Positions 17,963-27,342 of a stretch of 64,000 bases of DNA are shown here, piece after piece (the stretch's first letter is position 1; each line of letters begins with the position of its first letter). The translations under genes and the position numbers were made by a program. Source of the DNA: Prevotella sp. (GTDB lineage Bacteria; Bacteroidota; Bacteroidia; Bacteroidales; Bacteroidaceae); NCBI GenBank assembly GCA_017462915.1, contig JAFTQG010000049.1, positions 173,287 to 237,286 of the forward strand, written 5' to 3'. Under the pieces are notes generated by a model, which saw nothing but the letters and a program-made list of their open reading frames with translations, had not been told where the DNA came from and did no database searches.

Positions 17963-18705
17963 TTCTTCAATATTCTTCGCTTTACATTACTGAAAGCCAA
18001 CAACCAGCTTTCTGGCATCCAGCTACGCACCATAGCCTTTAACGAGAACTTGCTGTCTGCCCATGTTCCGGCATAATGGTGTATAGTCCTTGTATTCTCT
18101 GTAATATGCATACGCCCGGTCGTTACCTTTATCGGACAGAAATACTCCGAAGGATAAATCCACACATCAGCAACCTTTTGTATACCAGGCACAGGACGCA
18201 AGCCACATTCCCAAAGCCCCTGCGTAGCGATATGCACCACGGTAATCTGATTCTTCATCACCTGCTCATAGACAAAATGACGGCCATCGTACATATCCAA
18301 CATTTTCTTCATCAGGCCGAGGCCGGGGTTCACCCCTAGGCCGAGGCCGGGAGCAACGCTTCCTGCGTTGCCCGTCTTTATCTCGGGATCTGTCTCATAC
18401 CCCATAAAGTTCCCTTTTGCCAAAATATCATCCAACGGACGGATCACTTCTACATCAGTATCAAAGTAAATTCCTCCGTATTTATACAATATCCAAAAGC
18501 GGGCATAGTCGCTCACAAAAGCATATTTCCCAGCCTTGTACGCCTCTGCTGTATATGGGATTATATCAACATCAAAGTTATCCTCATTCCACTCCTTTAT
18601 CTCATAGTCAGGCAGGTGTTTCCGCCACGAGGCTATACACTTCTCTGCCTGCGGTGGCAGAGGATTCCTACCGAACCAACAGTAATGTATTATCTTAGAT
18701 ACCAT
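17959..18705 (-). CDS. GT32-type glycosyltransferase (DXD sugar-binding)
   Basis: A 248-residue GT-A enzyme of the capsular-polysaccharide/Gly_transf_sug type. It shows IIHYCWFGRNPLP at the N-terminus and YKYGGIYFDTDVEVIRPLD near residue 90, which contains the DXD metal/donor motif. A repeat of the 14-base text AGGCCGAGGCCGGG on the plus strand (18313-18350) encodes PGLGLGVNPGLGL, so a short local duplication is visible inside the gene. It overlaps the polymerase/ligase-like gene by four bases. Confidence 0.87.
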   Translation of the reverse strand: MVSKIIHYCWFGRNPLPPQAEKCIASWRKHLPDYEIKEWNEDNFDVDIIPYTAEAYKAGKYAFVSDYARFWILYKYGGIYFDTDVEVIRPLDDILAKGNFMGYETDPEIKTGNAGSVAPGLGLGVNPGLGLMKKMLDMYDGRHFVYEQVMKNQITVVHIATQGLWECGLRPVPGIQKVADVWIYPSEYFCPIKVTTGRMHITENTRTIHHYAGTWADSKFSLKAMVRSWMPESWLLAFSNVKRRILKK

Positions 18706-18740
18706 AGTTTGGTTTTCTTATTAAATGACACCTGCATCTT

Positions 18741-19751
18741 TCACTTTCCATAAACTATTTTTCGCAGCAAATTGCTTTTCCTTACCAATGCCCCAATTGC
18801 AATGGAAATATACATAAGAAAAAATGTGATTAGAGTAGCCAATATTAAGAGACTTAAAGGATTGGACATAATCACCTCATTATCGCAGATAAACTTCAAA
18901 TCAAAAATGGAAAATGTCCCCACAATGAAAATACCATGATAAATGTAAATGTCCAAAGTTTTCTTGCCTATGTGACTAAACCATTGATCCAGTTTACTGT
19001 CCCTTCCTTCGCGATTGGCAAAAATATAAGTTATTGCCAATATAGCAAATATGGGGCGTACAAATCTTTCTGAAATAAATCTCAAAGCATGATATTCAAA
19101 ATTGACATTCAGGAGACAGACGAAACCTATGATGGAAATGGAAAACAACCAATTTCTTGATGTCAATACTTTCTCCAACTTATACATTCTGAAATAATAT
19201 CCCATTATAAAAAACGGGAAAAAGAAAAAGCAATGTTCTAAACAAAATAATTTATATATGAAAGGGCACATCTTCCATCCTATTAAGAAAAGGCATTCTG
19301 CTAAAATGATAACAGCTAATTCTTGAGTAAGCTTTCTGCATCTAACCAATATAAACTGTATACATATAAAAATAGCAAGAGCCTTCAAATACCATAGACC
19401 TTCAATCAATGTACCGACAATGTCCAAATCATGGATTGCAAGAACCACATATTTATATAAAGCAAGACTCCAAGTAATTGCAAAAGCCGGGCATAAATAT
19501 GATATTATCCGCAGGCTCAGTTTCCTGTTAATTTCTTCTTTTCCATAAACATCACTATGAATGTAAGCTACAAAACCTGAAACAAACATAAATAAAGGCA
19601 TCTCGAATGATGCGCAAAACCTAAAACAAAGACTATCTTCCATATCAAAGGAAAATAAGAAGACATGTGCTAATACAACAATAAAAATAGCCATGCCCTT
19701 CATTCTGTCTATATAATTGATACGATGTTTCTTCATTTTCACTACTGTCAT
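18741..19751 (-). CDS. acyltransferase 3 family membrane protein
   Basis: A 336-residue protein with about ten transmembrane helices and the family N-terminal block YIDRMKGMAIFIVVLAH, whose His is the proposed catalytic residue. Such proteins O-acetylate or O-acylate sugars on the way to the surface. Its ATG at 19751 overlaps the TGA of the decayed gene 19748-20077 (ATGA), showing past translational coupling. An ATG 15 bases further in (MKKHRINY) is a good alternative start now that the upstream gene is broken. It is AT-rich compared with the housekeeping genes. Confidence 0.85.
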   Translation of the reverse strand: MTVVKMKKHRINYIDRMKGMAIFIVVLAHVFLFSFDMEDSLCFRFCASFEMPLFMFVSGFVAYIHSDVYGKEEINRKLSLRIISYLCPAFAITWSLALYKYVVLAIHDLDIVGTLIEGLWYLKALAIFICIQFILVRCRKLTQELAVIILAECLFLIGWKMCPFIYKLFCLEHCFFFFPFFIMGYYFRMYKLEKVLTSRNWLFSISIIGFVCLLNVNFEYHALRFISERFVRPIFAILAITYIFANREGRDSKLDQWFSHIGKKTLDIYIYHGIFIVGTFSIFDLKFICDNEVIMSNPLSLLILATLITFFLMYISIAIGALVRKSNLLRKIVYGK

Positions 19752-20077
19752 TTGGATAATACATTTTCTAACCAGTCCAAGGAATCACTCCTTAACTTTT
19801 CGAGCGTCTTCTGGGCATCAATAATCGAAGAGGTAATTCTGTTTCTTTTATATTCATCATGACTCAAAACCATTCTGTCCTCCAGACAAAATAATTTGAA
19901 CAACGACGTAAATCGACTCAAACCACAATTCTTATTTCTATACACAATAAATTCCTTACCAAAAATAATGGAAAAGAAACATTCTTCATCCTCCTGCATG
20001 TTTAAGCAGTTTTTTGGACAGACTTGTATGCATACATCACATCAGCAACAACCGGATTTATATTTCCATAGTGTCAT
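19748..20077 (-). pseudogene. decayed gene: ferredoxin-like N-terminus fused to pyruvyltransferase C-terminus
   Basis: From a possible ATG at 20077 the frame reads MTLWKYKSGCC, then TGA, then CDVCIQVCPKNCLNM. This is the 4Fe-4S start of F420-dehydrogenase-like proteins with one Gly codon turned into a stop. It then runs without interruption into FIVYRNKNCGLSRFTSLFKL and a short helical end that look like the last 70 residues of a polysaccharide pyruvyltransferase. The middle of both genes is missing, as after one large deletion. An intact version of the same gene pair (F420-like 35874-37193 and pyruvyltransferase 34729-35877) lies 15 kb away in the same locus. The 83 residues after the internal ATG at 19999 remain open. 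Function is probably lost. Confidence 0.75.
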
Positions 20078-20089
20078 AAATAATCTGTA

Positions 20090-21028
20090 CTATAGTTTGT
20101 AGCCAAGCGAGATCAGTTTGCTTTTAACATCTTCTATTCTGAGTCTCCAATCACCGAATCTCAGAGCCATTTTGCGATTGTTGTCTACCCATTCCTGATA
20201 TTCTGAGATATGCTCCAGTATATCCTCCACTTGTTTTGCAAAATGTTTCCTATCTAACTTAACAACAGGGTCATAACCTAAAATGTCAATCAGTTCTTTC
20301 GGAGCCTTGCCTATCATGATTACCCGTGAAAGCATACATTCCCAATACCGTTGGGTCAATGTCTCAATACCCTCTGCTATTTCTGGTTGATTTACACTTC
20401 GTGGCAAACAGACGGTTATCTTAGAATCGGAAAGAGCTTCTACAAGCATTTCTCTCGTCGCCAATGCCTCACGTTCATTTCTACTACTAAGCATTCTTAC
20501 ACTATCCGGCAAAGTCGAGCTGTTAACATAATCACAACACCTGCCAAATTCCATATAATCAAACTTTCTTTCCGACAACGGTCTTCCTTCTTTATATAAC
20601 TCAGTTTCTATCGCTTCCGGCAAATAAAATATTTGTATATCTGGACATACATTCCTCATGTGTTCAGCCGTCTGTGAAGACGTGAAAAAGGCAGTACGAA
20701 CACGATGTCCTTTCATCCATGCAGAAACATCTCCGAAATATCTTGGCCAACAATCCCAAAATAAAGGTACAACTTCATAACACAAGTAATCAGGAAATGT
20801 ATCAAACGGTAAGCTAGCAGCTTCTACGAAACGAAGTCGTGCCTGCTTTTTGCTCTGATATAAAGTAGGCAAATGGAGATGATATGACAGGCTCTTGTAA
20901 AGAAACTCATAATAACGTTCGCCCGCGATCTTTCCTCCTGCCTCTACCCATGCCTTATAGGCTGCCAACTTAAAGTTGCTGTTATTTTTATATATAAATG
21001 GCTTGACTGCCTTGACAATCTTATTCAT
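20090..21028 (-). CDS. glycosyltransferase family protein, GT-B C-terminal domain type
   Basis: A 312-residue protein. The second half (YWECMLSRVIMIGKAPKELI then a VVKLDR loop) resembles the Glyco_trans_1_2 donor domain seen in wall-polysaccharide glycosyltransferases. The first half is short and has many aromatic residues. The canonical E-x7-E element is not obvious, so donor specificity and activity are uncertain. It lies 2 bases after the stop of the preceding glycosyltransferase, so it belongs to the same transcript. Confidence 0.65.
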   Translation of the reverse strand: MNKIVKAVKPFIYKNNSNFKLAAYKAWVEAGGKIAGERYYEFLYKSLSYHLHLPTLYQSKKQARLRFVEAASLPFDTFPDYLCYEVVPLFWDCWPRYFGDVSAWMKGHRVRTAFFTSSQTAEHMRNVCPDIQIFYLPEAIETELYKEGRPLSERKFDYMEFGRCCDYVNSSTLPDSVRMLSSRNEREALATREMLVEALSDSKITVCLPRSVNQPEIAEGIETLTQRYWECMLSRVIMIGKAPKELIDILGYDPVVKLDRKHFAKQVEDILEHISEYQEWVDNNRKMALRFGDWRLRIEDVKSKLISLGYKL

Positions 21029-21030
21029 TG

Positions 21031-22200
21031 CTATTTTTCAGATACAAATTCCAATCTCGGTAACAATATCTTATTTACCATATAAGTATAGCGTAAGTCA
21101 TTAAATTTCACTTCTTTTTTCTCGTCCATGTAAATTGTTCCATTGACAATTCCTTTGATGGCAGTAGCCAATTCTACTGAATTCTCATTTTCAATTTTGC
21201 AGCCAAACTTCCAATTGTTGGATGTTAATGTGGCTCCTCCGACATCTGTACTTATAATAAAGCAACCCAATGCGGCAGCCTCGCTAAAAACATTACCCCA
21301 ACTTTCATGCCTTGATGTCATCAGCAATACTTTCGCACGGTTATAGTATTCAAACACCTGTTTCTGTTCATAAATCATGCCTGTAAACACCAACTTCCCC
21401 TGATGCTGCGGACAATCCTGGAAAAATCTGTCTATCTCCTTTTGGAAACCATTGCCTTCCTTAAGGTCAAAACTACTTGTTATCGGTCCCAGCATATAGA
21501 TTTTCCAATCTCCCAGATCCACCCTCCGCAGGGCATCCAGAAGCATCTCCGTGTTTTTTTGCCAACATCCTATACGTCCTACACAGACCATAATGTTTTC
21601 CTTATCGGCAAACGGTCTCCTCGTCAATCCATACGAGAGAAACAGCTCATCATCAAGACAAGGGTAGAAATGAAGCAGGCCATGCCACCCCTTTCTCCGG
21701 AACAAATCCGCCATCAGATTATAAGCAACAGTATTCGCTACAAGATAAGTGACATTATGACAGAAAAACTCCGTAAGCTTTCCTTTTATCAGACCGGACA
21801 AGCCTCCTGAATAGTGAAACCCGTTCATGTTAAGCTCACGCGCCTGTGGCTCCTCCATATCTCCAAACACGACAACATTGCCAGATGGATTCTTTCTCTT
21901 ATATAAAAACGTGGCGGCCATGTGTACAGCACTGCTACCTGTAAGGAAAAGCACATCAATATCTTTAGCATGAGGCAGGATTTCCTTCAAGAACACCATC
22001 CATTGGTTCTTGCTTCTTGTACGCTCTATCGTTACCCCACGATGTTGTTTAGGGATATCTGTATTACCCAAATTATGGGTATAGAAATATTTACAGTCCC
22101 CTCCTGATTCCTTTGCTATATAATATGGAATCAAGAATATGTCTTTTGACAAAAACATCTCCTGAAATTGCCAAGAATAAGCCACAACGTTCATTCTCAT
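21031..22200 (-). CDS. glycosyltransferase family 4 protein
   Basis: A 389-residue GT-B enzyme with the donor block SRHESWGNVFSEAAALGCFI (E-x7-E variant) and the STDVGGATL loop. The N-terminal half contains a Rossmann-like beta start (VVAYSWQF). It is part of the AT-rich middle of the polysaccharide locus and is tightly followed by another transferase. The sugar donor cannot be assigned. Confidence 0.85.
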   Translation of the reverse strand: MRMNVVAYSWQFQEMFLSKDIFLIPYYIAKESGGDCKYFYTHNLGNTDIPKQHRGVTIERTRSKNQWMVFLKEILPHAKDIDVLFLTGSSAVHMAATFLYKRKNPSGNVVVFGDMEEPQARELNMNGFHYSGGLSGLIKGKLTEFFCHNVTYLVANTVAYNLMADLFRRKGWHGLLHFYPCLDDELFLSYGLTRRPFADKENIMVCVGRIGCWQKNTEMLLDALRRVDLGDWKIYMLGPITSSFDLKEGNGFQKEIDRFFQDCPQHQGKLVFTGMIYEQKQVFEYYNRAKVLLMTSRHESWGNVFSEAAALGCFIISTDVGGATLTSNNWKFGCKIENENSVELATAIKGIVNGTIYMDEKKEVKFNDLRYTYMVNKILLPRLEFVSEK

Positions 22201-22257
22201 CCTAAAAAGTATTCATATCCAATATATAGATATCATTCAAGCTCAAGAAAATCCAGT

Positions 22258-23313
22258 CTATTGGAGTTTTTCCAATATTTTGTCTGTCAGCAAGACTAAT
22301 TTTCTCTCCACATAAAAGGAGTAAAGCTGTGCAATTACAATCGTTAACAGCACAGTTACCACAAACATCATTAATACATTAAAATATGTCATTGGCAGCA
22401 TATCCGCCAAACGACATGTAACCATATATATGACAAGTAAATGAAGAAGATAGATATTCATAGATATGCTTCCAAGCCATCTTAATTGCTTCATGCTCAG
22501 CAATATTTGCATCCATGGTACAGTGCACGATATCGTGACCAGACAAATAGCACGAACCATATTCCACTCATCTCCGAAAAATATAAAATCACTAAAACAG
22601 AATACAGAAATTACAGCTATACTTACCCCCCTCTTTTTCCAAGCACTCATTCCATATAAGTTTGGAGCTGCAGAGTACAGAGCATAACCGGCGACAACAT
22701 TAATATAATAAAAATCACATTTCCAAGCAATATATGTACATATTGTCAAAAGAAACAGTTTAGATTTCCAGTTCTTACCTGCAAGTAACAAATCAAGAAT
22801 TATTACCCACATTGTACCCAAGAATACATATTTTAACATCCACCCTACCCTCAATATTGTATAGCATCCACCTAAAGGAGCACAAAGGATATTTCCAGGC
22901 AAATGTGCCAATGTCTCGGTCGTATTCATAAGCCAACCATTTCCCGTCTTTGCACCAAACTCCTCTGCATAGAACAGTCCTGCTAAATTCAGCAAATACA
23001 TCATTATAATAATTGTACCTACAGGGACTACAAGACGAAAATACCTTTTCAGCACTATATATCGATAATATCCCAACAAATATTCACGATGCCGCTCTAT
23101 GCCATGACAGGTGAGGACAGCACTTAGAATAATAAATACAGAAACTGCAAAATTACCATCCCACAAATTATGAATGACAGGGAATCTGAATGACGATAAC
23201 GACGATATTCCAAAGATTGTAACGAGTAGATGTTCCAAGACGACGCTAACAGCACTTATACCTTTCAGACCGTCAATATAGCCCAAACGAGATTCCATAC
23301 ATTTTGTTGTCAT
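22258..23313 (-). CDS. acyltransferase 3 family membrane protein
   Basis: A 351-residue polytopic protein starting with LGYIDGLKGISAVSVVLEHL, the acyltransferase-3 signature with the catalytic-type His. About ten hydrophobic helices follow. It would O-acetylate the polysaccharide or a lipid-linked repeat unit in the inner membrane. It starts 4 bases after the stop of the 269-residue unknown protein and probably shares the transcript with the adenylation/carrier genes upstream, which raises the possibility that it uses a carrier-bound acyl group. That link is inference. Confidence 0.83.
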   Translation of the reverse strand: MTTKCMESRLGYIDGLKGISAVSVVLEHLLVTIFGISSLSSFRFPVIHNLWDGNFAVSVFIILSAVLTCHGIERHREYLLGYYRYIVLKRYFRLVVPVGTIIIMMYLLNLAGLFYAEEFGAKTGNGWLMNTTETLAHLPGNILCAPLGGCYTILRVGWMLKYVFLGTMWVIILDLLLAGKNWKSKLFLLTICTYIAWKCDFYYINVVAGYALYSAAPNLYGMSAWKKRGVSIAVISVFCFSDFIFFGDEWNMVRAICLVTISCTVPWMQILLSMKQLRWLGSISMNIYLLHLLVIYMVTCRLADMLPMTYFNVLMMFVVTVLLTIVIAQLYSFYVERKLVLLTDKILEKLQ

Positions 23314-23317
23314 GCTT

Positions 23318-24127
23318 TTACACTATAATTGGCGACTTAGGTTGTCCGTGATAAAATGGATTCTCGTATCCTCTATAACCTAAAAATCGGCGGAGAATAT
23401 ACATTATTCGATATCTTAATACAACACCGATACCACCTTTATTCTCTATCTTAAGGGCAGAAGTTCCGCTGACGCCCTCCATCATAGGACTTATCCAAAA
23501 CTCTCTATGACGGCCTCCGCTCCTCCTCCATTCCATTATACTATCGTATAAAATATGCTCAAAATGACAATACATCCTATCGTCAATTCTCTCTCTCTTG
23601 GGCAGAAATGAATGTTCCCAAAAAGATTTTGGAGCCATCACCAACTGACTACTTGCTATATTACCATTCCAGTCATCTTTGTTGAGATTAGCATATACGA
23701 TATTCTTGTTATGGTATCTTGCATATAAAGTGGAAATATTCTTGCATATTAATCTTCCTGTCACTTTTATCAAAAACACTTCTTCTGTAGGCAATACCTT
23801 CAACAGGTTAGAGTGCCTAATCCCATAATCAAGAATCACAGCCTCTCCATAGCCTTTACCTTTAGAACGGGCATAACCATTACCGTTGAATGTCAAGAAT
23901 TCCAAGCGCCCACTTCTGATATGGTCTTTATATTCAGAAGAGAAGTCACAATTGGAATTTTCCACAAGAAGAATTTTGAATGTCGTGTTTTTTAAATACC
24001 AATCAAGAGCATACATGTACTGCGACTGTCTAACCTCCGGGTTATTCAGTTTTGTATAAGCCATTCCATTTGGATTGACACATGCTGTCAGAAAAAGGAT
24101 TGGTTCAATACACTTTGACTGAGTCAT
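23318..24127 (-). CDS. unrecognised 269-residue protein, possibly glycosyltransferase-like
   Basis: I do not recognise a family with certainty. It opens with PILFLTACVNPNGMAYTKLN and has ILLVENSNCDF after a strand-like stretch, then KGKGYGEAVILDYGI and FLIKVTGRLICKN. This order (strand, helix, strand and a basic/Gly loop) resembles GT-A-like transferases, but no DXD motif is clear. No transmembrane segment or signal peptide is seen. Its ATG overlaps the stop of the carrier protein gene (ATGA), tying it to the adenylation/carrier pair. It may transfer or attach the carrier-bound group, or a sugar. Confidence 0.45.
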   Translation of the reverse strand: MTQSKCIEPILFLTACVNPNGMAYTKLNNPEVRQSQYMYALDWYLKNTTFKILLVENSNCDFSSEYKDHIRSGRLEFLTFNGNGYARSKGKGYGEAVILDYGIRHSNLLKVLPTEEVFLIKVTGRLICKNISTLYARYHNKNIVYANLNKDDWNGNIASSQLVMAPKSFWEHSFLPKRERIDDRMYCHFEHILYDSIMEWRRSGGRHREFWISPMMEGVSGTSALKIENKGGIGVVLRYRIMYILRRFLGYRGYENPFYHGQPKSPIIV

Positions 24128-24375
24128 TGCAACTTCTTTTCAACACCATCAATAAAGGCAGCGACACTATTTAACTCTCCGACTTCACGTAACTTGAAAT
24201 TAACATTGAATTCTTTCTCTACACTTGCTACTATGAGCATTTGAGTAACAGAATCCCAATTATCAAAATCTTCAGCCTCCATAGTTTCATCTACGTCAAG
24301 AGATTCATCATTGAATACAGTCCTGAAAATTGGCTTCAGTCTTTCTAACACTTCGTTTCTTTCCATAATTATCAT
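24124..24375 (-). CDS. acyl/peptidyl carrier protein
   Basis: An 83-residue four-helix carrier protein. The attachment region DNWDSVTQMLIV contains the Ser that would receive 4'-phosphopantetheine, and a long helix (VEKEFNVNFKLREV) follows. The DNWDSV form is typical of stand-alone carriers in polysaccharide and DltC-like systems. It lies 8 bases downstream of the adenylation enzyme, its likely loading partner. A start at 24366 (MERNEV) is equally possible. The next gene overlaps its stop codon. Confidence 0.85.
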   Translation of the reverse strand: MIIMERNEVLERLKPIFRTVFNDESLDVDETMEAEDFDNWDSVTQMLIVASVEKEFNVNFKLREVGELNSVAAFIDGVEKKLQ

Positions 24376-24383
24376 TAAGTTTC

Positions 24384-25886
24384 TTATAAATCAAAATATT
24401 CCTTTATTGTTTTCCTGTCAACTTTACCATTTGAATTTAAAGGAATGGATGGCATAAACAACCATTTATTTGGAACTTCATACGCTGGAAGTTCACTTGC
24501 CATTTGGACTTTATGATTCCTAACATCATATTCTTGGCTTTCAATAACTATTGCGAGTTCCGTATTTCCTTGTTCATTCATATAAGGTAAGACTACTGAA
24601 AATATCCCCCCCGAAATAGTTGAATAACGATTTTCAATTTCTCCCAACTCGACACGGAAGCCATTAATCTTCACTTGGAAGTCTTTACGTCCTACAAACA
24701 TCAGATTATCATCTGTACCATAATAGCAAATGTCTCCAGTACGATAATAGCGTTCTCCACTAATCTGTTTAAATCTTGCGGCATTCTCGCTATCGTTTTC
24801 CCAATAGCCAGGAGTTAGTTGTTTTCCGCACAAACACAATTCTCCTTCTGCATTTTCATCTTTAATAATTTCGTCCTTCTCATTAAGAATTAGTAAACGG
24901 CTATTGCAAAATGCCTTTCCTATACTTACAATGTCATTATTTGACAGGAACTGGTCAATATTTGTTTTATCAATCCTATAATATGTGCAAAACACGGTAT
25001 CTTCCGTCGGGCCATACATATTATAACTGACCATATCGTCATTCGCATCATGCCATCCTTTAAGGACATAGCCTGTCAGAGCTTCTCCACAAAATATATT
25101 ATAACGCACACTATCCAGTTTGACTTCTTCCATATAAGGAAGCAGATTTCTTACCATAGAAGGTACCATCTGTAAAACCGTCAAATTATAATCCTCCAGC
25201 AAGCCAGCTATATATGTGAATTTTATGACTTTCTGTGGTATGGTATAAATGCTTGCCCCTTTTACGAGCGGAATCACATAACCTGATACCGAAAAATCAA
25301 AAGTCAAATCAAATGGTTGCAAGCAACGATCTTGTGATGTAATATCCAATCCGACATTGTCCATAGAATCAATAAACGCTGCGACATTTCCTCTTGTCAG
25401 TTGTACACCTTTTGGGGTTCCTGTACTTCCTGAGGTGAATATGATATAAGCCAATGCCGAATCATCAATATCAATTTCCTTTATATGATTCTTTCTTACA
25501 TAGCCATCAACTTTAACATCAGATATTGATATTATATTTACATCGGTTTGTGACAAATAATATTTGCTGTCTGCGGAAAGTATATAATGAGCGTTTACGC
25601 TGCTAACCACCTCTTCATGTCGGTCTTTGGGCTGATTCGGATTAAGAGGGACATACGCCTTGCCACACGCCCAAAGTGCAAGTATTGCAGCATACGTTCG
25701 GATATCATCTGTAGCGTATAGCCCAATATTATTTTCAGGACATTCCTTGACAACGTCATAGACCTGTTCTGTTAAGTCATACAACTGGCTATATGTGTAT
25801 TCTGTATCATTAATACAGAAAGACACGTCCTGAGAATCTTTTTTTCCAAATACTGGTTTAAGAAAGGCTTGCTGAAAGTTTTTCAT
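24384..25886 (-). CDS. amino-acid/acyl adenylation enzyme (DltA-like A domain)
   Basis: A 500-residue stand-alone adenylation domain with all core motifs. These are IIFTSGSTGTPKGVQLTRGN (A3), YNMYGPTEDTVFC (A5), YYRTGDICYYG (A7), GRKDFQVKINGFRVELGEIE (A8) and NSNGKVDRK (A10, catalytic Lys). The length matches DltA, which activates D-alanine, but the substrate pocket cannot be read reliably. It is followed at once by a carrier protein gene. Together they would load an amino acid or acyl group for decoration of the polysaccharide, since they lie inside a glycosyltransferase operon. Its ATG shares one base with the stop of the upstream acetyltransferase gene (TAATG). Confidence 0.85.
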   Translation of the reverse strand: MKNFQQAFLKPVFGKKDSQDVSFCINDTEYTYSQLYDLTEQVYDVVKECPENNIGLYATDDIRTYAAILALWACGKAYVPLNPNQPKDRHEEVVSSVNAHYILSADSKYYLSQTDVNIISISDVKVDGYVRKNHIKEIDIDDSALAYIIFTSGSTGTPKGVQLTRGNVAAFIDSMDNVGLDITSQDRCLQPFDLTFDFSVSGYVIPLVKGASIYTIPQKVIKFTYIAGLLEDYNLTVLQMVPSMVRNLLPYMEEVKLDSVRYNIFCGEALTGYVLKGWHDANDDMVSYNMYGPTEDTVFCTYYRIDKTNIDQFLSNNDIVSIGKAFCNSRLLILNEKDEIIKDENAEGELCLCGKQLTPGYWENDSENAARFKQISGERYYRTGDICYYGTDDNLMFVGRKDFQVKINGFRVELGEIENRYSTISGGIFSVVLPYMNEQGNTELAIVIESQEYDVRNHKVQMASELPAYEVPNKWLFMPSIPLNSNGKVDRKTIKEYFDL

Positions 25887-26515
25887 TATAAACCTGTGAA
25901 ATTTCTGATTTCCATCATTCTGTTGAGGAAATATTTATTGTAGTTCTTTTCTAACTTCGAAAGAGGAATACGCTCTCCCTCTGGATACAAATGGCTTTCA
26001 TGCTCTACTATCTCCTCGGGTTTAAAACTAAAACCAACCACTTTCGCAGGATTACCCGTAACAATAGAGTAAGGAGGAACATTGCTTCTAACAACAGCCC
26101 CAGCTCCGATAGTCGCACCTCTCCCGACAGTAACACCACTTAACAGTGTTACATTGGTTCCAAGCCAAACGTCCTCTTCTACTGTGACATCTTTTTCAAT
26201 ATCATTTTCACTATTACTTGCATAATCGTGAAAAAACATTCCTGTTTCACGTCCATGATTTCCAGTAATGACGGTTAACCCCGTTGCAGCGCATGCCATT
26301 TTCTTCATAACAAGCCTTCCGCCCCTTGAAACAAGACATAATCCGTCTCCGATTTCACTGCCATCATGCATGTATACTAAAGAATAGTCAGACAACATAT
26401 ATGGCACGCCTATAGTCACATTCTTTCCGCAAAAACCTAATTTCTTGCGCCTGCGCTTTTCCTTGTAGCGGTCAAGGTTGCCCAGTAACATTAACCTTAA
26501 TTCAAATATATTCAT
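25886..26515 (-). CDS. hexapeptide-repeat O-acetyltransferase
   Basis: A 209-residue left-handed beta-helix acetyltransferase. It has VTVEEDVWLGTNVTLLSGV, VGRGATIGAGAVVRSNVPPY and the closing SIVTGNPAKVVGFSF, the standard ending of the family. ITGNHGRE holds the likely catalytic His. It overlaps the stop of the upstream GT2 gene by four bases and the adenylation gene by one base. Confidence 0.85.
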   Translation of the reverse strand: MNIFELRLMLLGNLDRYKEKRRRKKLGFCGKNVTIGVPYMLSDYSLVYMHDGSEIGDGLCLVSRGGRLVMKKMACAATGLTVITGNHGRETGMFFHDYASNSENDIEKDVTVEEDVWLGTNVTLLSGVTVGRGATIGAGAVVRSNVPPYSIVTGNPAKVVGFSFKPEEIVEHESHLYPEGERIPLSKLEKNYNKYFLNRMMEIRNFTGL

Positions 26516-27342
26516 CTTGTTAAATCACAAAATTTAGATAAAATCTTATTAAGAACCAACAAATCATATCTATGATATAAAAATGGATATAACTCTTTGC
26601 ACTGATTAGGATAATAAGGCCTTTCTCCCAAAAATAATTTGTACAAGCACATCGTTTCCCAAAAAGATTTACCTTTGAAGTCCAAGTGACCAAGAAAATC
26701 TTCTTTTATATCCCTACGAAAATGAGACGCTGACGCAAAATCAACATTTATTTGTACCACTAATTGTGAAATAGCGAACAAATTACACTTTCGGTACATA
26801 TCAAACAAAGGCTGTAAATCTTCATATCGCCATAATCTTTCATCAAACGGATATTGAGAACAAAGTTCTTTTCTGAAAGCCATACATCCAGTACACTCTG
26901 TTAAAGTTGCAAAATAGTGCTCCTTAAAAGGTTCTTTTACAAAGCCATCTTTATATTTGCATCCATAGGAGATTACATTGTGATTATTAAAACGAACTTC
27001 CCCAATCAGCATGTCAGCAATTGGTTCTTTCAATATATAATCTGCAAATATCCGAATAGTTCCGGGCAACAATTCATCATCAGCGTCAAGGAAAACTATC
27101 CATTTGCCATTCGCATATTTGACACCTGTATTTCTCGCTTTTGATGGTCCACCATTTTCTTGTTCTACAAGATGAATGCGAGGGTCATTTATCTTTCTGA
27201 TAATCTCCGCACTCCTGTCCGTAGAGCCATCATTGACTACAATGACTTCAAAGTCATCATAGTCTTGAGAAAGTACGCTCTCAAGGGTTGTAGAAATTAT
27301 TTGTTCCTTATTATAAAGCGGAATTATTACAGAAATCATCAT
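26512..27342 (-). CDS. glycosyltransferase family 2 protein
   Basis: A 276-residue GT-A enzyme. It opens with SVIIPLYNKEQIISTTLESV, continues with VVNDGSTDRSAEII and has the metal-binding VFLDADDELLPG near residue 85. It lacks a membrane segment, so it is a cytoplasmic transferase that adds one sugar to the lipid-linked chain. It overlaps its neighbours on both sides by four bases, in a tightly coupled part of the operon. Confidence 0.9.
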   Translation of the reverse strand: MMISVIIPLYNKEQIISTTLESVLSQDYDDFEVIVVNDGSTDRSAEIIRKINDPRIHLVEQENGGPSKARNTGVKYANGKWIVFLDADDELLPGTIRIFADYILKEPIADMLIGEVRFNNHNVISYGCKYKDGFVKEPFKEHYFATLTECTGCMAFRKELCSQYPFDERLWRYEDLQPLFDMYRKCNLFAISQLVVQINVDFASASHFRRDIKEDFLGHLDFKGKSFWETMCLYKLFLGERPYYPNQCKELYPFLYHRYDLLVLNKILSKFCDLTR

